Source: Miltoncostaea sp963771025
GTDB taxonomy: Bacteria; Actinomycetota; Thermoleophilia; Miltoncostaeales; Miltoncostaeaceae
Direction: 5' to 3'
Assembly: GCA_963771025.1 (NCBI GenBank)
Contig: CAVYRL010000001.1
Location: 682,001 to 746,000 of the forward strand
DNA: 64,000 bases
Of the stretch, positions 32,180 to 40,290 are shown piece by piece. A program made the translations under genes and the position numbers. Position 1 is the first letter of the stretch, and every line of letters starts with the position of its first letter. The notes under the pieces are model-generated. The model worked only from the letters and a program-made list of their open reading frames with translations, was not told the DNA's origin and made no database searches.

Positions 32180-33442
32180 ATGCGGCTTCGGGCCCTCAGC
32201 TGCGCGATCGCGGTGGCCGCGATGTGCGCTCCCGCGCCGGCACTCGGCGCCTGGTCGTCCCCCGCGCGGGTGTCCGCACCGGACGGGGCCGTCTACTCGC
32301 AGCCCGACACGGCCGCCGCCGGCGCGGGCCGGGCTCTGACGGCGTTCCTGCGCACGCCGGCCGGCTCGCGGGAGGGGGCTGCGCGCATCCAGGTGACGAC
32401 GCGGCCGTCGCTGCGGGGCAGGTGGAGTCCCGCGCGGTTCCTGTCGGCCCGTGGCGGCCGCGCGCCCCGGGTGGCGATCGACGACCGCGGCGACGCGGTG
32501 GTGGTGTGGGTGGCGGGCCGGAGGCTGGTGGCGGCGGCGCGGCGCGGGCCGGCCGCACGGTGGTCGCCCGCAGGCGCGATCACGGCCGGGGGCCCCGTGC
32601 AGGATCTGCGGCTGGCCATCGACCGGGCGGGACGCCCGGCAGTGGTGTGGAGCGAGCGGCGTGGCGAGGACTTCCTGGTGCGCACCGCGAGCCGCGCCTC
32701 CCGCACGCGCGCCTGGTCGGTACGTCCCGCACGCATCTCCACCCAGGGCCCGACGCCTCCATCGCTCGCCATCAGCCGTTCCGCGGCCATGGTCGCCTGG
32801 ATCGACGGGTCCCAGGCGCGCGCCTCCCGCACCGTCCGCGGCGTCTTCGAGCCGCCCGTCGAGTTGTCGTCACAGGGAACCGGCGCGCCTGGCGCGGCGC
32901 TCAGCCCCGGGGGCCGGATGCTCGCCTCCTGGAGCGTCGATCTGCCCGGGGGGACCCCGGTGGTGATCGTCTCGGAGCGCACGGCGCCCTCGCGCGGCTG
33001 GAGTGCGCCCGAGGACGCGGGCATCGGCGGGGCCCCGCTCGCGGCGATCAACGCGCGCGGTGACGCCGTGGTGTCCTGGGCGCTCGCCGTCCCGGGGTCG
33101 CCGCAGGGCATCGAGGCCAGCACGCGCCGGGCCGGCGGCCGGTGGCAGGCCTCGACGGTGGTGGCCCGGCGGACGTGCGACTGCGCCCTGACCGTCGGCG
33201 ACGTCGCCGTTGACGGGTCCGGGACCGCCCTGGTGGGCTGGCGCCGGGAGTACGGGGACGGCATCGGCTCGGGAGGGGCCGCCGCCCACGCTCCGCGCGC
33301 CGCCGAGTGGACGCGCGCCCCGGTCACCCCCGGTCGCACGGCGGCCGCGCCGATCGTGGCGGGAGGAGCGCGCGGCGGGCTCGTGGCCTGGGCCGAGGCC
33401 GGATCGGGCGGCGGCGTCCGCGTCGTGACGCTGCGACCCTAG
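32180..33442 (+). CDS. Secreted repeat protein, beta-propeller-like
   Basis: A 420-residue protein with an N-terminal signal peptide (LRALSCAIAVAAMCAPAPALGAW). The rest is built of about seven degenerate 50-residue units, each with a strand such as AIDDRGDAVVVWV, AIDRAGRPAVVWSE, AINARGDAVVSWAL or AVDGSGTALVGWR. The D-x-x-G-x-A-x-V-x-W pattern resembles bladed propeller or sialidase-type repeats. No catalytic motif is seen, so the role may be binding at the cell surface. Function unknown. The gene is expressed from a leaderless promoter. Confidence 0.65.
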   Translation: MRLRALSCAIAVAAMCAPAPALGAWSSPARVSAPDGAVYSQPDTAAAGAGRALTAFLRTPAGSREGAARIQVTTRPSLRGRWSPARFLSARGGRAPRVAIDDRGDAVVVWVAGRRLVAAARRGPAARWSPAGAITAGGPVQDLRLAIDRAGRPAVVWSERRGEDFLVRTASRASRTRAWSVRPARISTQGPTPPSLAISRSAAMVAWIDGSQARASRTVRGVFEPPVELSSQGTGAPGAALSPGGRMLASWSVDLPGGTPVVIVSERTAPSRGWSAPEDAGIGGAPLAAINARGDAVVSWALAVPGSPQGIEASTRRAGGRWQASTVVARRTCDCALTVGDVAVDGSGTALVGWRREYGDGIGSGGAAAHAPRAAEWTRAPVTPGRTAAAPIVAGGARGGLVAWAEAGSGGGVRVVTLRP

Positions 33443-33501
33443 GATTCGGCGGGTCCGGCTGATTCCATAGCGGCGGATCCGGTGCGGCCACGAGGAGGAC
33501 G

Positions 33502-34296
33502 ATGACGACCAGGGTGCAGGCGCAGGAGAGGGCGGCCGCGTGGCCGCTGGCGCGTCGGGCGGTCGCCGGGCTGGCGCAGCCGGGCGGGCGCGTGATGCTG
33601 GAGCGGGCCTTCACCGCCATCGGGCTCGATGACGGTGACCGCGTGGTCGAGTTCGCCCCGGGGCTCGGCGTCACCACGGAGGCCATCCTGGAGCGCGATC
33701 CACGGGCCTGGATCGGCGTGGAGCCCGACCCGCTGGCCGCGGCCCGCCTCGCCAAGGAGTTCGGCGCCCCGGGCCGCGACGTGGTGGAGGCGCCGGTCGA
33801 CGCGACCGGCCTGCCCGACGAGTCCGCGACGGCCGTGGTCGTCAACGCGCTGCTGTGCACGCTCTCCGGGCCCGCCCGCGCCTCGGTGCTGACCGAGGCC
33901 GCGCGCCTGCTGCACGCCGGCGGCCGCGTGGCCATCCACGAGTTCACGACGGCCCCCGGCCTGCGGCCCGGCGCGGAGGCCCGTGAGGATCTCGCCTCGA
34001 TCGGCATCGACCCCCTGTCCGAGCAGGAATGGCGCGAGACCGCGGAGGCTGCGGGGCTGGTTGTGGTCGGCTCCCTCGTCGGGCCGGTGGCGATGCCCCC
34101 CCAGCGCGACCTGATGCGCCGCGCGGGCCCGCGCACCGCGCTCAAGATCACGCGCCAGGTGGCGCTCGACGGGCCCCTGCGGACGGCGGCGAATCGCTCG
34201 CACCAGATCCTCCATCGGCATGAGCCGGCCATGCGGTCGATCGTGGTGGTCGCCGAGATGCCACTGATCTTGGGAATGCGCCGGCCCCGCCGATAG
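33502..34296 (+). CDS. Class I SAM-dependent methyltransferase
   Basis: A 264-residue Rossmann-fold methyltransferase. The SAM-binding motif I is VVEFAPGLGVTTEAIL, the acidic strand-2 end is IGVEPDP, and motif post-II is VEAPVDATGLPDESATAVV. The substrate is unknown; the C-terminal part (LKITRQVALDGPLRTAANRS) is not diagnostic. The ATG is preceded by GAGGAGG. The upstream gene's stop may double as a -10 (TAGGAT at 33440). Confidence 0.8.
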   Translation: MTTRVQAQERAAAWPLARRAVAGLAQPGGRVMLERAFTAIGLDDGDRVVEFAPGLGVTTEAILERDPRAWIGVEPDPLAAARLAKEFGAPGRDVVEAPVDATGLPDESATAVVVNALLCTLSGPARASVLTEAARLLHAGGRVAIHEFTTAPGLRPGAEAREDLASIGIDPLSEQEWRETAEAAGLVVVGSLVGPVAMPPQRDLMRRAGPRTALKITRQVALDGPLRTAANRSHQILHRHEPAMRSIVVVAEMPLILGMRRPRR

Positions 34297-34299
34297 CCT
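34294..34299 (+). promoter_or_regulatory. -10 box, leaderless L,D-transpeptidase gene
   Basis: TAGCCT ends eight bases before ATG 34308. Its placement favours this ATG over the in-frame GTG at 34302. Confidence 0.55.
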
Positions 34300-34307
34300 C
34301 CGTGCCC

Positions 34308-35048
34308 ATGCGCGCTCGGTTCGCCCTCACGGCCTTGGCCGTGCCCCTCCTGCTCGGCCTTCTCGCGGCCGCGGGCGCCGCGGGCGCGGACGGCGTCGAC
34401 GGGCCGGTCCCCGCGAAGCCGACGTCCCGCCTGGCCTGGGTGGCGCGGGTCGTCGCTCCCACCACGCGGGCCTATGCGGCCCCGCGGCGAGGGGCGGCCC
34501 TGCGCATGGTGCTTCCGGCACTCGCGCCGCTCGGTCGCGGACCGACCCAGCTGCTGGTGACCCGCACCACGGTGGTCAACGGCGAGCGCTGGATCGAGGT
34601 GCTGCTACCGAGGCGGCCCAACGGCATCAAGGGTTGGATCCGCGCCGACAGCACGGTGCTGAGCACCACCACGGCGCGGGTCGTGATCGACCTCGGCGAG
34701 CACCGGCTCACCCTCTATCGCGCCAACCGCGTGTTGCTGCGGGCCGCGATCGCGATCGGCAAGGCCGGCACACCCACCCCGCGGGGCGCGAAGTTCGCGA
34801 TCGCCGAGGTCATCTCCACCAACAATCCCCGCGGGTTCCTCGGCCCGATCGTGATGCCCCTGACCGGCTATTCGGAGGCGCTCAACGAGTACGCCGGGGG
34901 CAACGGCCGCGTGGCGGTGCACGGCACCAGCGAGCCCCGCCTGATCGGCACCGCCGCCAGCCACGGCTGCATCCGGATGAGCAACGCGAACATCCGGCGC
35001 ATGGCGCGCGTCGCGAAGCCCGGCACGCCCGTCTCCATCCGGAAGTAG
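34308..35048 (+). CDS. Secreted L,D-transpeptidase (YkuD family)
   Basis: A 246-residue enzyme with a signal peptide (RFALTALAVPLLLGLLAAAGA), an SH3-like segment (about 45-115, ending GIKGWIRADS) and a YkuD domain (about 118-246). The active-site motif is AVHGTSEPRLIG followed by SHGCIRMSN, with the nucleophilic Cys. It makes 3-3 cross-links in peptidoglycan or trims stem peptides outside the membrane. The GNAT gene begins five bases after its stop, so the two may be co-transcribed. Confidence 0.9.
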   Translation: MRARFALTALAVPLLLGLLAAAGAAGADGVDGPVPAKPTSRLAWVARVVAPTTRAYAAPRRGAALRMVLPALAPLGRGPTQLLVTRTTVVNGERWIEVLLPRRPNGIKGWIRADSTVLSTTTARVVIDLGEHRLTLYRANRVLLRAAIAIGKAGTPTPRGAKFAIAEVISTNNPRGFLGPIVMPLTGYSEALNEYAGGNGRVAVHGTSEPRLIGTAASHGCIRMSNANIRRMARVAKPGTPVSIRK

Positions 35049-35053
35049 TACCC

Positions 35054-35614
35054 GTGCTGGCGCTGCCCGATCCGCCGCTGAGCGACGGCGTGGTCACGCT
35101 GCGCCCGTTTCGCGCAGAGGACGTCGATGTCGTGGCGGCGGCCTGCAACGACCCCCTGGTGCAGCTCTACACGCGGGTGCCGACGCCCTTCACCCAGGAC
35201 GACGCGCGCGCGTTCGTCGCCGGGGCCTCCGGCCGCCGTCTGTTCGAGGAGTCGCTCGATCTGGCGATCGCCGCGGCCGACGGCGACCGTCTGCTTGGGG
35301 CCATCGGCCTGATCGTCGACCGCCACGACGACGCCCGGGCGGAGATCGGCTACTGGGTCGCGCCGGACGAGCGCAACCGGGGCGCGGCCGGCCGCGCCCT
35401 CGCCCTGATGTCGCGCTGGGCGGTGGGTCCGGGGCGCTTCGCGCGCCTCGATCTGCAGGCCGCGGTCGCGAACCTGGCGTCGATCCGCGTCGCCGAGCGG
35501 TGCGGCTTCGTCCGCGAGGGCACGGCGCGCGGGGCCTGGTACCGGGGCCCGGAACGCACGGATATGGCGATCTTCTCCCTGCTGAGCGGCGACCTGGAGG
35601 GCCCCGCGTCGTAG
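35054..35614 (+). CDS. GNAT-family N-acetyltransferase (RimJ-like)
   Basis: A 186-residue acetyl-CoA-dependent acetyltransferase. Residues about 10-165 form the GNAT fold; LRPFRAEDVD begins it, the acetyl-CoA loop is DERNRGAAGRA, and VANLASIRVAERCGFVREG matches the RimJ/RimL subgroup that acetylates protein N-termini or small molecules. It starts at GTG 35054 just after the transpeptidase stop. Its TAG stop forms the first half of a TAGAGT -10 for the following gene. Substrate unknown. Confidence 0.85.
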   Translation: MLALPDPPLSDGVVTLRPFRAEDVDVVAAACNDPLVQLYTRVPTPFTQDDARAFVAGASGRRLFEESLDLAIAAADGDRLLGAIGLIVDRHDDARAEIGYWVAPDERNRGAAGRALALMSRWAVGPGRFARLDLQAAVANLASIRVAERCGFVREGTARGAWYRGPERTDMAIFSLLSGDLEGPAS

Positions 35615-35617
35615 AGT
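35612..35617 (+). promoter_or_regulatory. -10 box overlapping GNAT stop codon
   Basis: TAGAGT. The TAG is the GNAT stop. AGGAGG (35630-35635) and ATG 35641 follow at normal distances for a leadered start. Confidence 0.45.
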
Positions 35618-35662
35618 TGCGCGGACCGCAGGAGGCGAAGATGGCACGTACCGCGGGAGAGG

Positions 35663-35986
35663 GTGGTTCGATCTGGGAGGACGGCCTCGGCCGTCCCGAC
35701 GTTGAACGCGCGCGTCCTCTCGGAGGCCCGGGTGGAGTTGACGTCGGATCCCCAATCCGTCCGGTACGGCGACGGAGAGCCCGCCCGCGCCGTCGTCCAG
35801 GCCGCGATCGCGGGCCCCGCCCACCGGGGCCGTCCGGTGGTGGATCTGCTCTGGAGCGAGGGGCTCAGGCCGATCTACGCGCGCCTGACGCCCGGGCAGG
35901 CGAGGGAGGTGGCCGCCGCGCTCCTGGCGGCTGCCGATCGCGCCGTGACCGAGGGCGAGGAGTCCGCGTCCGGGCCGCGAACATGA
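35663..35986 (+). CDS. Small hypothetical protein, start region probably frameshifted
   Basis: The convincing coding frame ends at 35986 and encodes LNARVLSEARVELTSD onward, with a helix-rich C-terminus (RLTPGQAREVAAALLAAADRA); about 95-107 residues depending on the start. The good ribosome site (AGGAGG) and ATG at 35641 lie in a different frame, reading MARTAGEGGSIWEDGLGRP before it loses coding character. Removing one base near 35697-35699 would join the halves as GRPTLNARV, giving about 115 residues. As the sequence stands, GTG 35663 is the first start in the main frame. Function unknown; the gene lies between a GNAT and a c-di-GMP enzyme. Confidence 0.5.
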   Translation: MVRSGRTASAVPTLNARVLSEARVELTSDPQSVRYGDGEPARAVVQAAIAGPAHRGRPVVDLLWSEGLRPIYARLTPGQAREVAAALLAAADRAVTEGEESASGPRT

Positions 35987-36005
35987 CCCCGACCTCCCGT
36001 GGTGC

Positions 36006-38795
36006 ATGGCCCCGTCCACGAGCAGGACCGACCGACGTGCGCGAGTGTTCCGAGGACGCCTAACCGATCTGCCCGCCGGCTCGCTGGCCCGGGCGCTGTT
36101 CGACGCCATACCCGACGGGGTGCTGGTGCTCGATGCGGCCGGGGGCGTGCTGGACGCCAACGACGCCATCTGCGCGATGCTCGGGTATCCGCGGGATGAG
36201 ATCGTGGGGCGGGAGTCGCCCCACCCGTGGTGGGTGGACGGTCTGCTGCCTCCCGCTCCGAGCCGTTTCGCGTCGGGTCCGCGCGAGGCCTCCGTCGTGC
36301 TGGTGCGCCGCGACGGCACCACCACCCCCGCCAAGGTGCGCTCGGTGCTGATGGACGACCTGCGCGACTCCGACGCCGCCGCGGTCGTCGTGGTGCGGGA
36401 GATGTCCGCGGCCCCCGGACTCCCCTCGGGTGAGAACGACTACCGGGCGGTGGTGGCCGCGGTGCACGAGGGCATCGCGGTGCACACGCTGGACGGGAGC
36501 ATGGTCTCGTGCAACCCCAGCGCAGAGCGGATCCTGCGCGTGCCGGCCCGCGAGATCATCGGGCGCGACTGGCCGGACTGGCACCCCGTCCACGAAGACG
36601 GGACGCCGTTCTCACCGGATGAGAACCCCACCGCCATCGCCGCGGCGACCGGCCGCCCCCAGACGGACGTGGTCATGGGCTTGGCGATGCCCGACGGCGA
36701 GCGCCGCTGGATCGCGGTCAACGCCGAGGCCGTGCCGGCCGGCGACGGAGGCCCGACCTCGGTGGTCTCGAGCTTCTCCGACATCTCCGAGCGCCGCCGC
36801 CGCCAGGGCATGGTCAGCCGCCTCGGGCGCATCCTCTCGCAGTCGCGCGACGAGGCCTACGTCTTCGACTCGCGCACGCTCACGCTGCTCCAGGTCAACG
36901 ACAGCGCCGTGACCAACACCGGTTATTCGATGGACGAGCTGTACGCCATGACCCCGCTCGACCTGCTGCCCGAGCTCGACGGGGACGCCTTCGAGGCCAT
37001 CGTCGAGCCCCTGCGCACCGGCGACGTGCAGCGCGTCCAGTTCGAGACCGTCCACCGCCGCCGCGACGCGACCACGTATCCGGTCAACGTGCGGATGCAG
37101 CTGGTGGGCTCGGAGACCCCGCCGGTCATCGCGGCCGTGGTGCTCGACATCACGGCGCGGCACACGGCGGAGCTGGAGCTGCGCGGCCGCGAGGCCGAGA
37201 ACCGGCGCCTCGCCGACGAGCAGGGCGCGCTGCGCCGGGTGGCGACCGCGGTCGCGCTGGAGGACGACCCCCAGTCGGTGTTCGACCTCGTGTGCGAGGA
37301 GGCCGTGCGACTGATCGGCGCCGCGAGCGGGGGGCTGGTCCGCTTCGCGCCCGACGGTACGGCGTCGCCGGTGGGCGCATGGGCGCTGGCGGGTTCGACG
37401 CCGACCTTCGCGCCGGACGAGACCCTCGACGGGGACGGTCCCGCGGCCCTGGTCGCCCGCAGCGGACGCGCCGCCCGCCTCGAGCGTCACACGCCGGCGG
37501 GCGGCTCCCGCCCTGACACCGTCGTCGCCGCCCCGGTGCGCGCCGGCGACCGGCTGTGGGGCGCGATCGGCGTCTCCGGCATCGCGTACGACCGCGCCTT
37601 CCCGGACGCGGCCGACCGCCTCGCCCGCTTCGCGGAGCTGGTCGGCATCGCGGTGAGCAACGCGGAGGGCCGCGCGCGGCTCGCGGCGCTGGCGGCCACC
37701 GACCACCTCACCGGCCTCGCCAACCACCGCACCTTCCAGGAGCGCCTGGCCCAGGAGGTGCTGCGCGCGAGCCGCCACGGTCGCCGGTTCTCGCTGGTGC
37801 TGCTCGACCTGGACCACTTCAAGAGGGTCAACGACGCCCTCGGCCACCAGATGGGCGACAAGGTCCTGCGCGAGGCGGCGCGCCGCCTGGACAGCCTGTC
37901 GCGCGCGGGTGACCTGATGGCCCGCATCGGCGGTGACGAGTTCGCCTGGCTGATGCCCGAATCGAGTGGCGCCGAGGCGTGGAAGGCCGCCGACCGCGCC
38001 CGCGCGGCGATCAACACCGAGCCCTTCGAGGACGTCGGGCACCTGACGATCTCGGCCGGCGTCTGCGATCTGGACCAGGCCCGCGAGCAGGGCGAGTTGT
38101 TCCGGCTCGCCGACGGCGCCCTGTACTGGGCCAAGCAGCACGGCCGAGACGTGGCCTTCCTCTATTCGCCGGAGGTCGTCGAGGTGCTCTCGGACGCCGA
38201 GCACGCCGAGCGCCTCACGCGCCTCCAGGCGCTCCAGAGCATCCGCGTCCTGGCCCGTGCGGTGGACGCCAAGGACCGCTCCACACGCCAGCACTCGGAG
38301 CGCGTGGCCGGGGTGGCCAAGGTGCTCGCCGAGGCGCTGGGCTGGTCCGCCGACGACGCCTCGTTGCTGCGCGACGCCGGGCTGGTGCACGACGTCGGCA
38401 AGATCGCCGTGCCTGACGCGATCCTCTTCAAGCCCGACCGCCTCACGCCGGATGAGTTCCGCCGCGTGCAGGCCCACGCGGCGCTCGGGGCCGAGATCGT
38501 GGCCGACGTGCTCTCGAGCGCCCAGGTGTCCTGGGTGCGCGGCCACCACGAGCGCTGGGACGGGCAGGGCTACCCCGATGCCCTCATGGGCGAGGGCATC
38601 CCCGAGGGGGCCCGCATCATGACCCTCGCCGACGCCTGGGACGTGATGACCTCCGAGCGCCCGTACGGCGTGCCCCTTTCGCGCGAGGACGCTTTGGCAG
38701 AGTGTCAACGGTGCTCCGGGGCTCAGTTCTGGCCCGAGGCTGTTGTGGCACTCGAGAAAGCCCTCGCGGACGGGCAGCTCCCACCAGGACGCTGA
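36006..38795 (+). CDS. Bifunctional c-di-GMP enzyme: three PAS, GAF, GGDEF, HD-GYP
   Basis: A 929-residue cytosolic signalling protein. Three PAS-type sensors (about 28-130, 145-265, 280-390) precede a GAF domain (about 410-560), a GGDEF domain with intact GGDEF near 642, and an HD-GYP domain with HDVGKI near 795 and GYP near 855. Both cyclase and phosphodiesterase sites look functional, so sensor input probably decides the net effect. The last 400 residues closely match the protein at 27475 (for example QSIRVLARAVDAKD and HHERWDG in both), suggesting duplication followed by sensor exchange. The ATG at 36006 lacks a strong ribosome site. Confidence 0.92.
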   Translation: MAPSTSRTDRRARVFRGRLTDLPAGSLARALFDAIPDGVLVLDAAGGVLDANDAICAMLGYPRDEIVGRESPHPWWVDGLLPPAPSRFASGPREASVVLVRRDGTTTPAKVRSVLMDDLRDSDAAAVVVVREMSAAPGLPSGENDYRAVVAAVHEGIAVHTLDGSMVSCNPSAERILRVPAREIIGRDWPDWHPVHEDGTPFSPDENPTAIAAATGRPQTDVVMGLAMPDGERRWIAVNAEAVPAGDGGPTSVVSSFSDISERRRRQGMVSRLGRILSQSRDEAYVFDSRTLTLLQVNDSAVTNTGYSMDELYAMTPLDLLPELDGDAFEAIVEPLRTGDVQRVQFETVHRRRDATTYPVNVRMQLVGSETPPVIAAVVLDITARHTAELELRGREAENRRLADEQGALRRVATAVALEDDPQSVFDLVCEEAVRLIGAASGGLVRFAPDGTASPVGAWALAGSTPTFAPDETLDGDGPAALVARSGRAARLERHTPAGGSRPDTVVAAPVRAGDRLWGAIGVSGIAYDRAFPDAADRLARFAELVGIAVSNAEGRARLAALAATDHLTGLANHRTFQERLAQEVLRASRHGRRFSLVLLDLDHFKRVNDALGHQMGDKVLREAARRLDSLSRAGDLMARIGGDEFAWLMPESSGAEAWKAADRARAAINTEPFEDVGHLTISAGVCDLDQAREQGELFRLADGALYWAKQHGRDVAFLYSPEVVEVLSDAEHAERLTRLQALQSIRVLARAVDAKDRSTRQHSERVAGVAKVLAEALGWSADDASLLRDAGLVHDVGKIAVPDAILFKPDRLTPDEFRRVQAHAALGAEIVADVLSSAQVSWVRGHHERWDGQGYPDALMGEGIPEGARIMTLADAWDVMTSERPYGVPLSREDALAECQRCSGAQFWPEAVVALEKALADGQLPPGR

Positions 38796-38824
38796 TCCCC
38801 CCGCGGTCATCACAAGGGGGAACG

Positions 38825-39556
38825 ATGGATCTCAAGGGAAACGCGGTCACCTGGCTGGGCCACGGCACATGGCTGTGGGAGACCTCCGAGGGCAAGCGGC
38901 TGCTGGTCAACGCGTGGATCACGGGCAACCCGTCCACGCCCGAGGAGTTCAAGGACCTCGCCGCGCTGAAGCTCGACGGCATCCTGCTGACCCACGGTCA
39001 CTTCGACCACATCGGCCAGGGCGGCGCCGAGGCGGTCGCCGTCATCAAGGCCAACCCCGACGCCCCGGTGTTCGCCATCTTCGAGCTCGCGGGCTACCTC
39101 GGCGGCAAGGGCGTCGAGGTCAACGGCTTCAACAAGGGCGGGACGATCGAGGTCGCCGGCGTGAAGGCCACGCTCGTCACGGCCCACCACTCGGGCGGCA
39201 TCACGGACGACGACGGAACCATCGTCGAGGGGGGCGATCCGGCCGGCTACATCCTCGAGTTCCCCGACGGGTTGGTCGTCTACCAGGCCGGTGACACCGA
39301 TGTCTTCGGTGACATGGCGCTGCTCGGCGAGATCTACAGGCCCGACGTGAGCGTCCTGCCGATCGGCGACTTCTACACGATGGGTCCGCGCCAGGCGGCC
39401 CACGCCGTGCGCCTGATCGGCTCCACCAACGTGCTCTCGGGGCACTTCGGGACGTTCCCGCCCCTCGTCGGGCGCCCTGCCGAGCTGCGTCGGCTGGTCG
39501 GAGTGGGCGAGGACCACATCCCCGACATCCACCCCGGGGACCGGTTCGGCTCCTAG
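38825..39556 (+). CDS. Metallo-beta-lactamase-fold hydrolase (UPF0173-like)
   Basis: A 243-residue metal-dependent hydrolase. It has the double-metal site HGHFDHIG, further ligands in TAHHSGG and the late His in LSGHFGTFP, and WLGHGTWLWET near the start as in UPF0173 proteins. The reaction is unknown. GGGGGAAC precedes the ATG. It lies 29 bases after the large c-di-GMP gene and may share its transcript. It is convergent with the TetR gene. Confidence 0.85.
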   Translation: MDLKGNAVTWLGHGTWLWETSEGKRLLVNAWITGNPSTPEEFKDLAALKLDGILLTHGHFDHIGQGGAEAVAVIKANPDAPVFAIFELAGYLGGKGVEVNGFNKGGTIEVAGVKATLVTAHHSGGITDDDGTIVEGGDPAGYILEFPDGLVVYQAGDTDVFGDMALLGEIYRPDVSVLPIGDFYTMGPRQAAHAVRLIGSTNVLSGHFGTFPPLVGRPAELRRLVGVGEDHIPDIHPGDRFGS

Positions 39557-39568
39557 CGGCCCTCGGAG

Positions 39569-40171
39569 CTACGACGCGGCGCCGCGGGCCGTCTCGGCCC
39601 GCAGCGCCGCGAGGGCGCCGTCGACCACCGAGGCGACGAAGCTCCCGTCCATCGGCTCGCGCGCGATGATGCCGCGGTAGAAGATCGGGCCGGCGAAGAG
39701 GGCCGTCGCCAGCTCGATGTCCAGGGGGGCGGCCAGGTCGTTCCGCTCGAGGGCGCGGGCCAGCACGCCGCAGAGCACGCGGCGCCCGTCGGCCATTGTG
39801 ACGCGGTGCAGCTCGGCGAGCTCCGGATCGCGGCTCGCCGCGTCCACCAGCGACGTCAGCGAGGCCGTCCAGGCGGGGTCGTGCAGGCGTTCGGCGAGAC
39901 CCGACATCACCGTGATCAGATCCTCGCGGAGCTCCCCGGAGTCGGGGAGGGGTTGCCCGTCCTGGCCCGAGCACGAGGCGAAGGCCTCGATGCAGAGGGC
40001 CTCCCGGCTGGGCCAATGGCGGTAGATCGTGGTCTTGGCGGCGCCCGAGCGGGCGGCCACGGCCTCGATGCTCACGCCGGAGAAGCCCTCCTCGGCGATC
40101 AGCTCCGCGCAGGCGTCGATGATCGTCGCCTTCGAGCGCAGCACCCGCGGATCCGATCGTTCCTCAGGCAT
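39569..40171 (-). CDS. TetR-family repressor
   Basis: A 200-residue regulator with an N-terminal TetR domain (TIIDACAELIAEEGFSGVS, then AVAARSGAAKTTIYRHWPSR) and a C-terminal ligand-binding part resembling TetR_C_11-type domains (AAPLDIELATALFAGPIFYR). It is divergent from an MFS pump gene, with a 14-to-16-base palindrome in the 119-base gap, the classic repressor/pump layout. Inducer unknown. Confidence 0.9.
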   Translation of the reverse strand: MPEERSDPRVLRSKATIIDACAELIAEEGFSGVSIEAVAARSGAAKTTIYRHWPSREALCIEAFASCSGQDGQPLPDSGELREDLITVMSGLAERLHDPAWTASLTSLVDAASRDPELAELHRVTMADGRRVLCGVLARALERNDLAAPLDIELATALFAGPIFYRGIIAREPMDGSFVASVVDGALAALRAETARGAAS

Positions 40172-40237
40172 TCGCCCCCCGACCTCGCCCCATCGCTTGC
40201 GCGATTCGCTACGCCCGCGTATCGTCCGCGCAATTCC

Positions 40238-40253
40238 GCTACGGAACCGTAGC
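40238..40253. promoter_or_regulatory. Palindromic operator between TetR and MFS genes
   Basis: GCTACGG-AA-CCGTAGC, a perfect inverted repeat with 7-base arms. It lies 13 bases downstream of a possible MFS -10 (TATCGT, 40220-40225) and 67 bases upstream of the TetR start, suited to control both genes. Confidence 0.7.
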
Positions 40254-40290
40254 AGACAGCCCGCCCGAACCCGGTGAAGGAGCAGGTGGT

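Noticed and set aside
36612..38813. Long antisense frame opposite the PAS-GGDEF-HD-GYP gene
   Set aside because: Same GC effect; composition is non-protein-like and the sense strand has all catalytic motifs.
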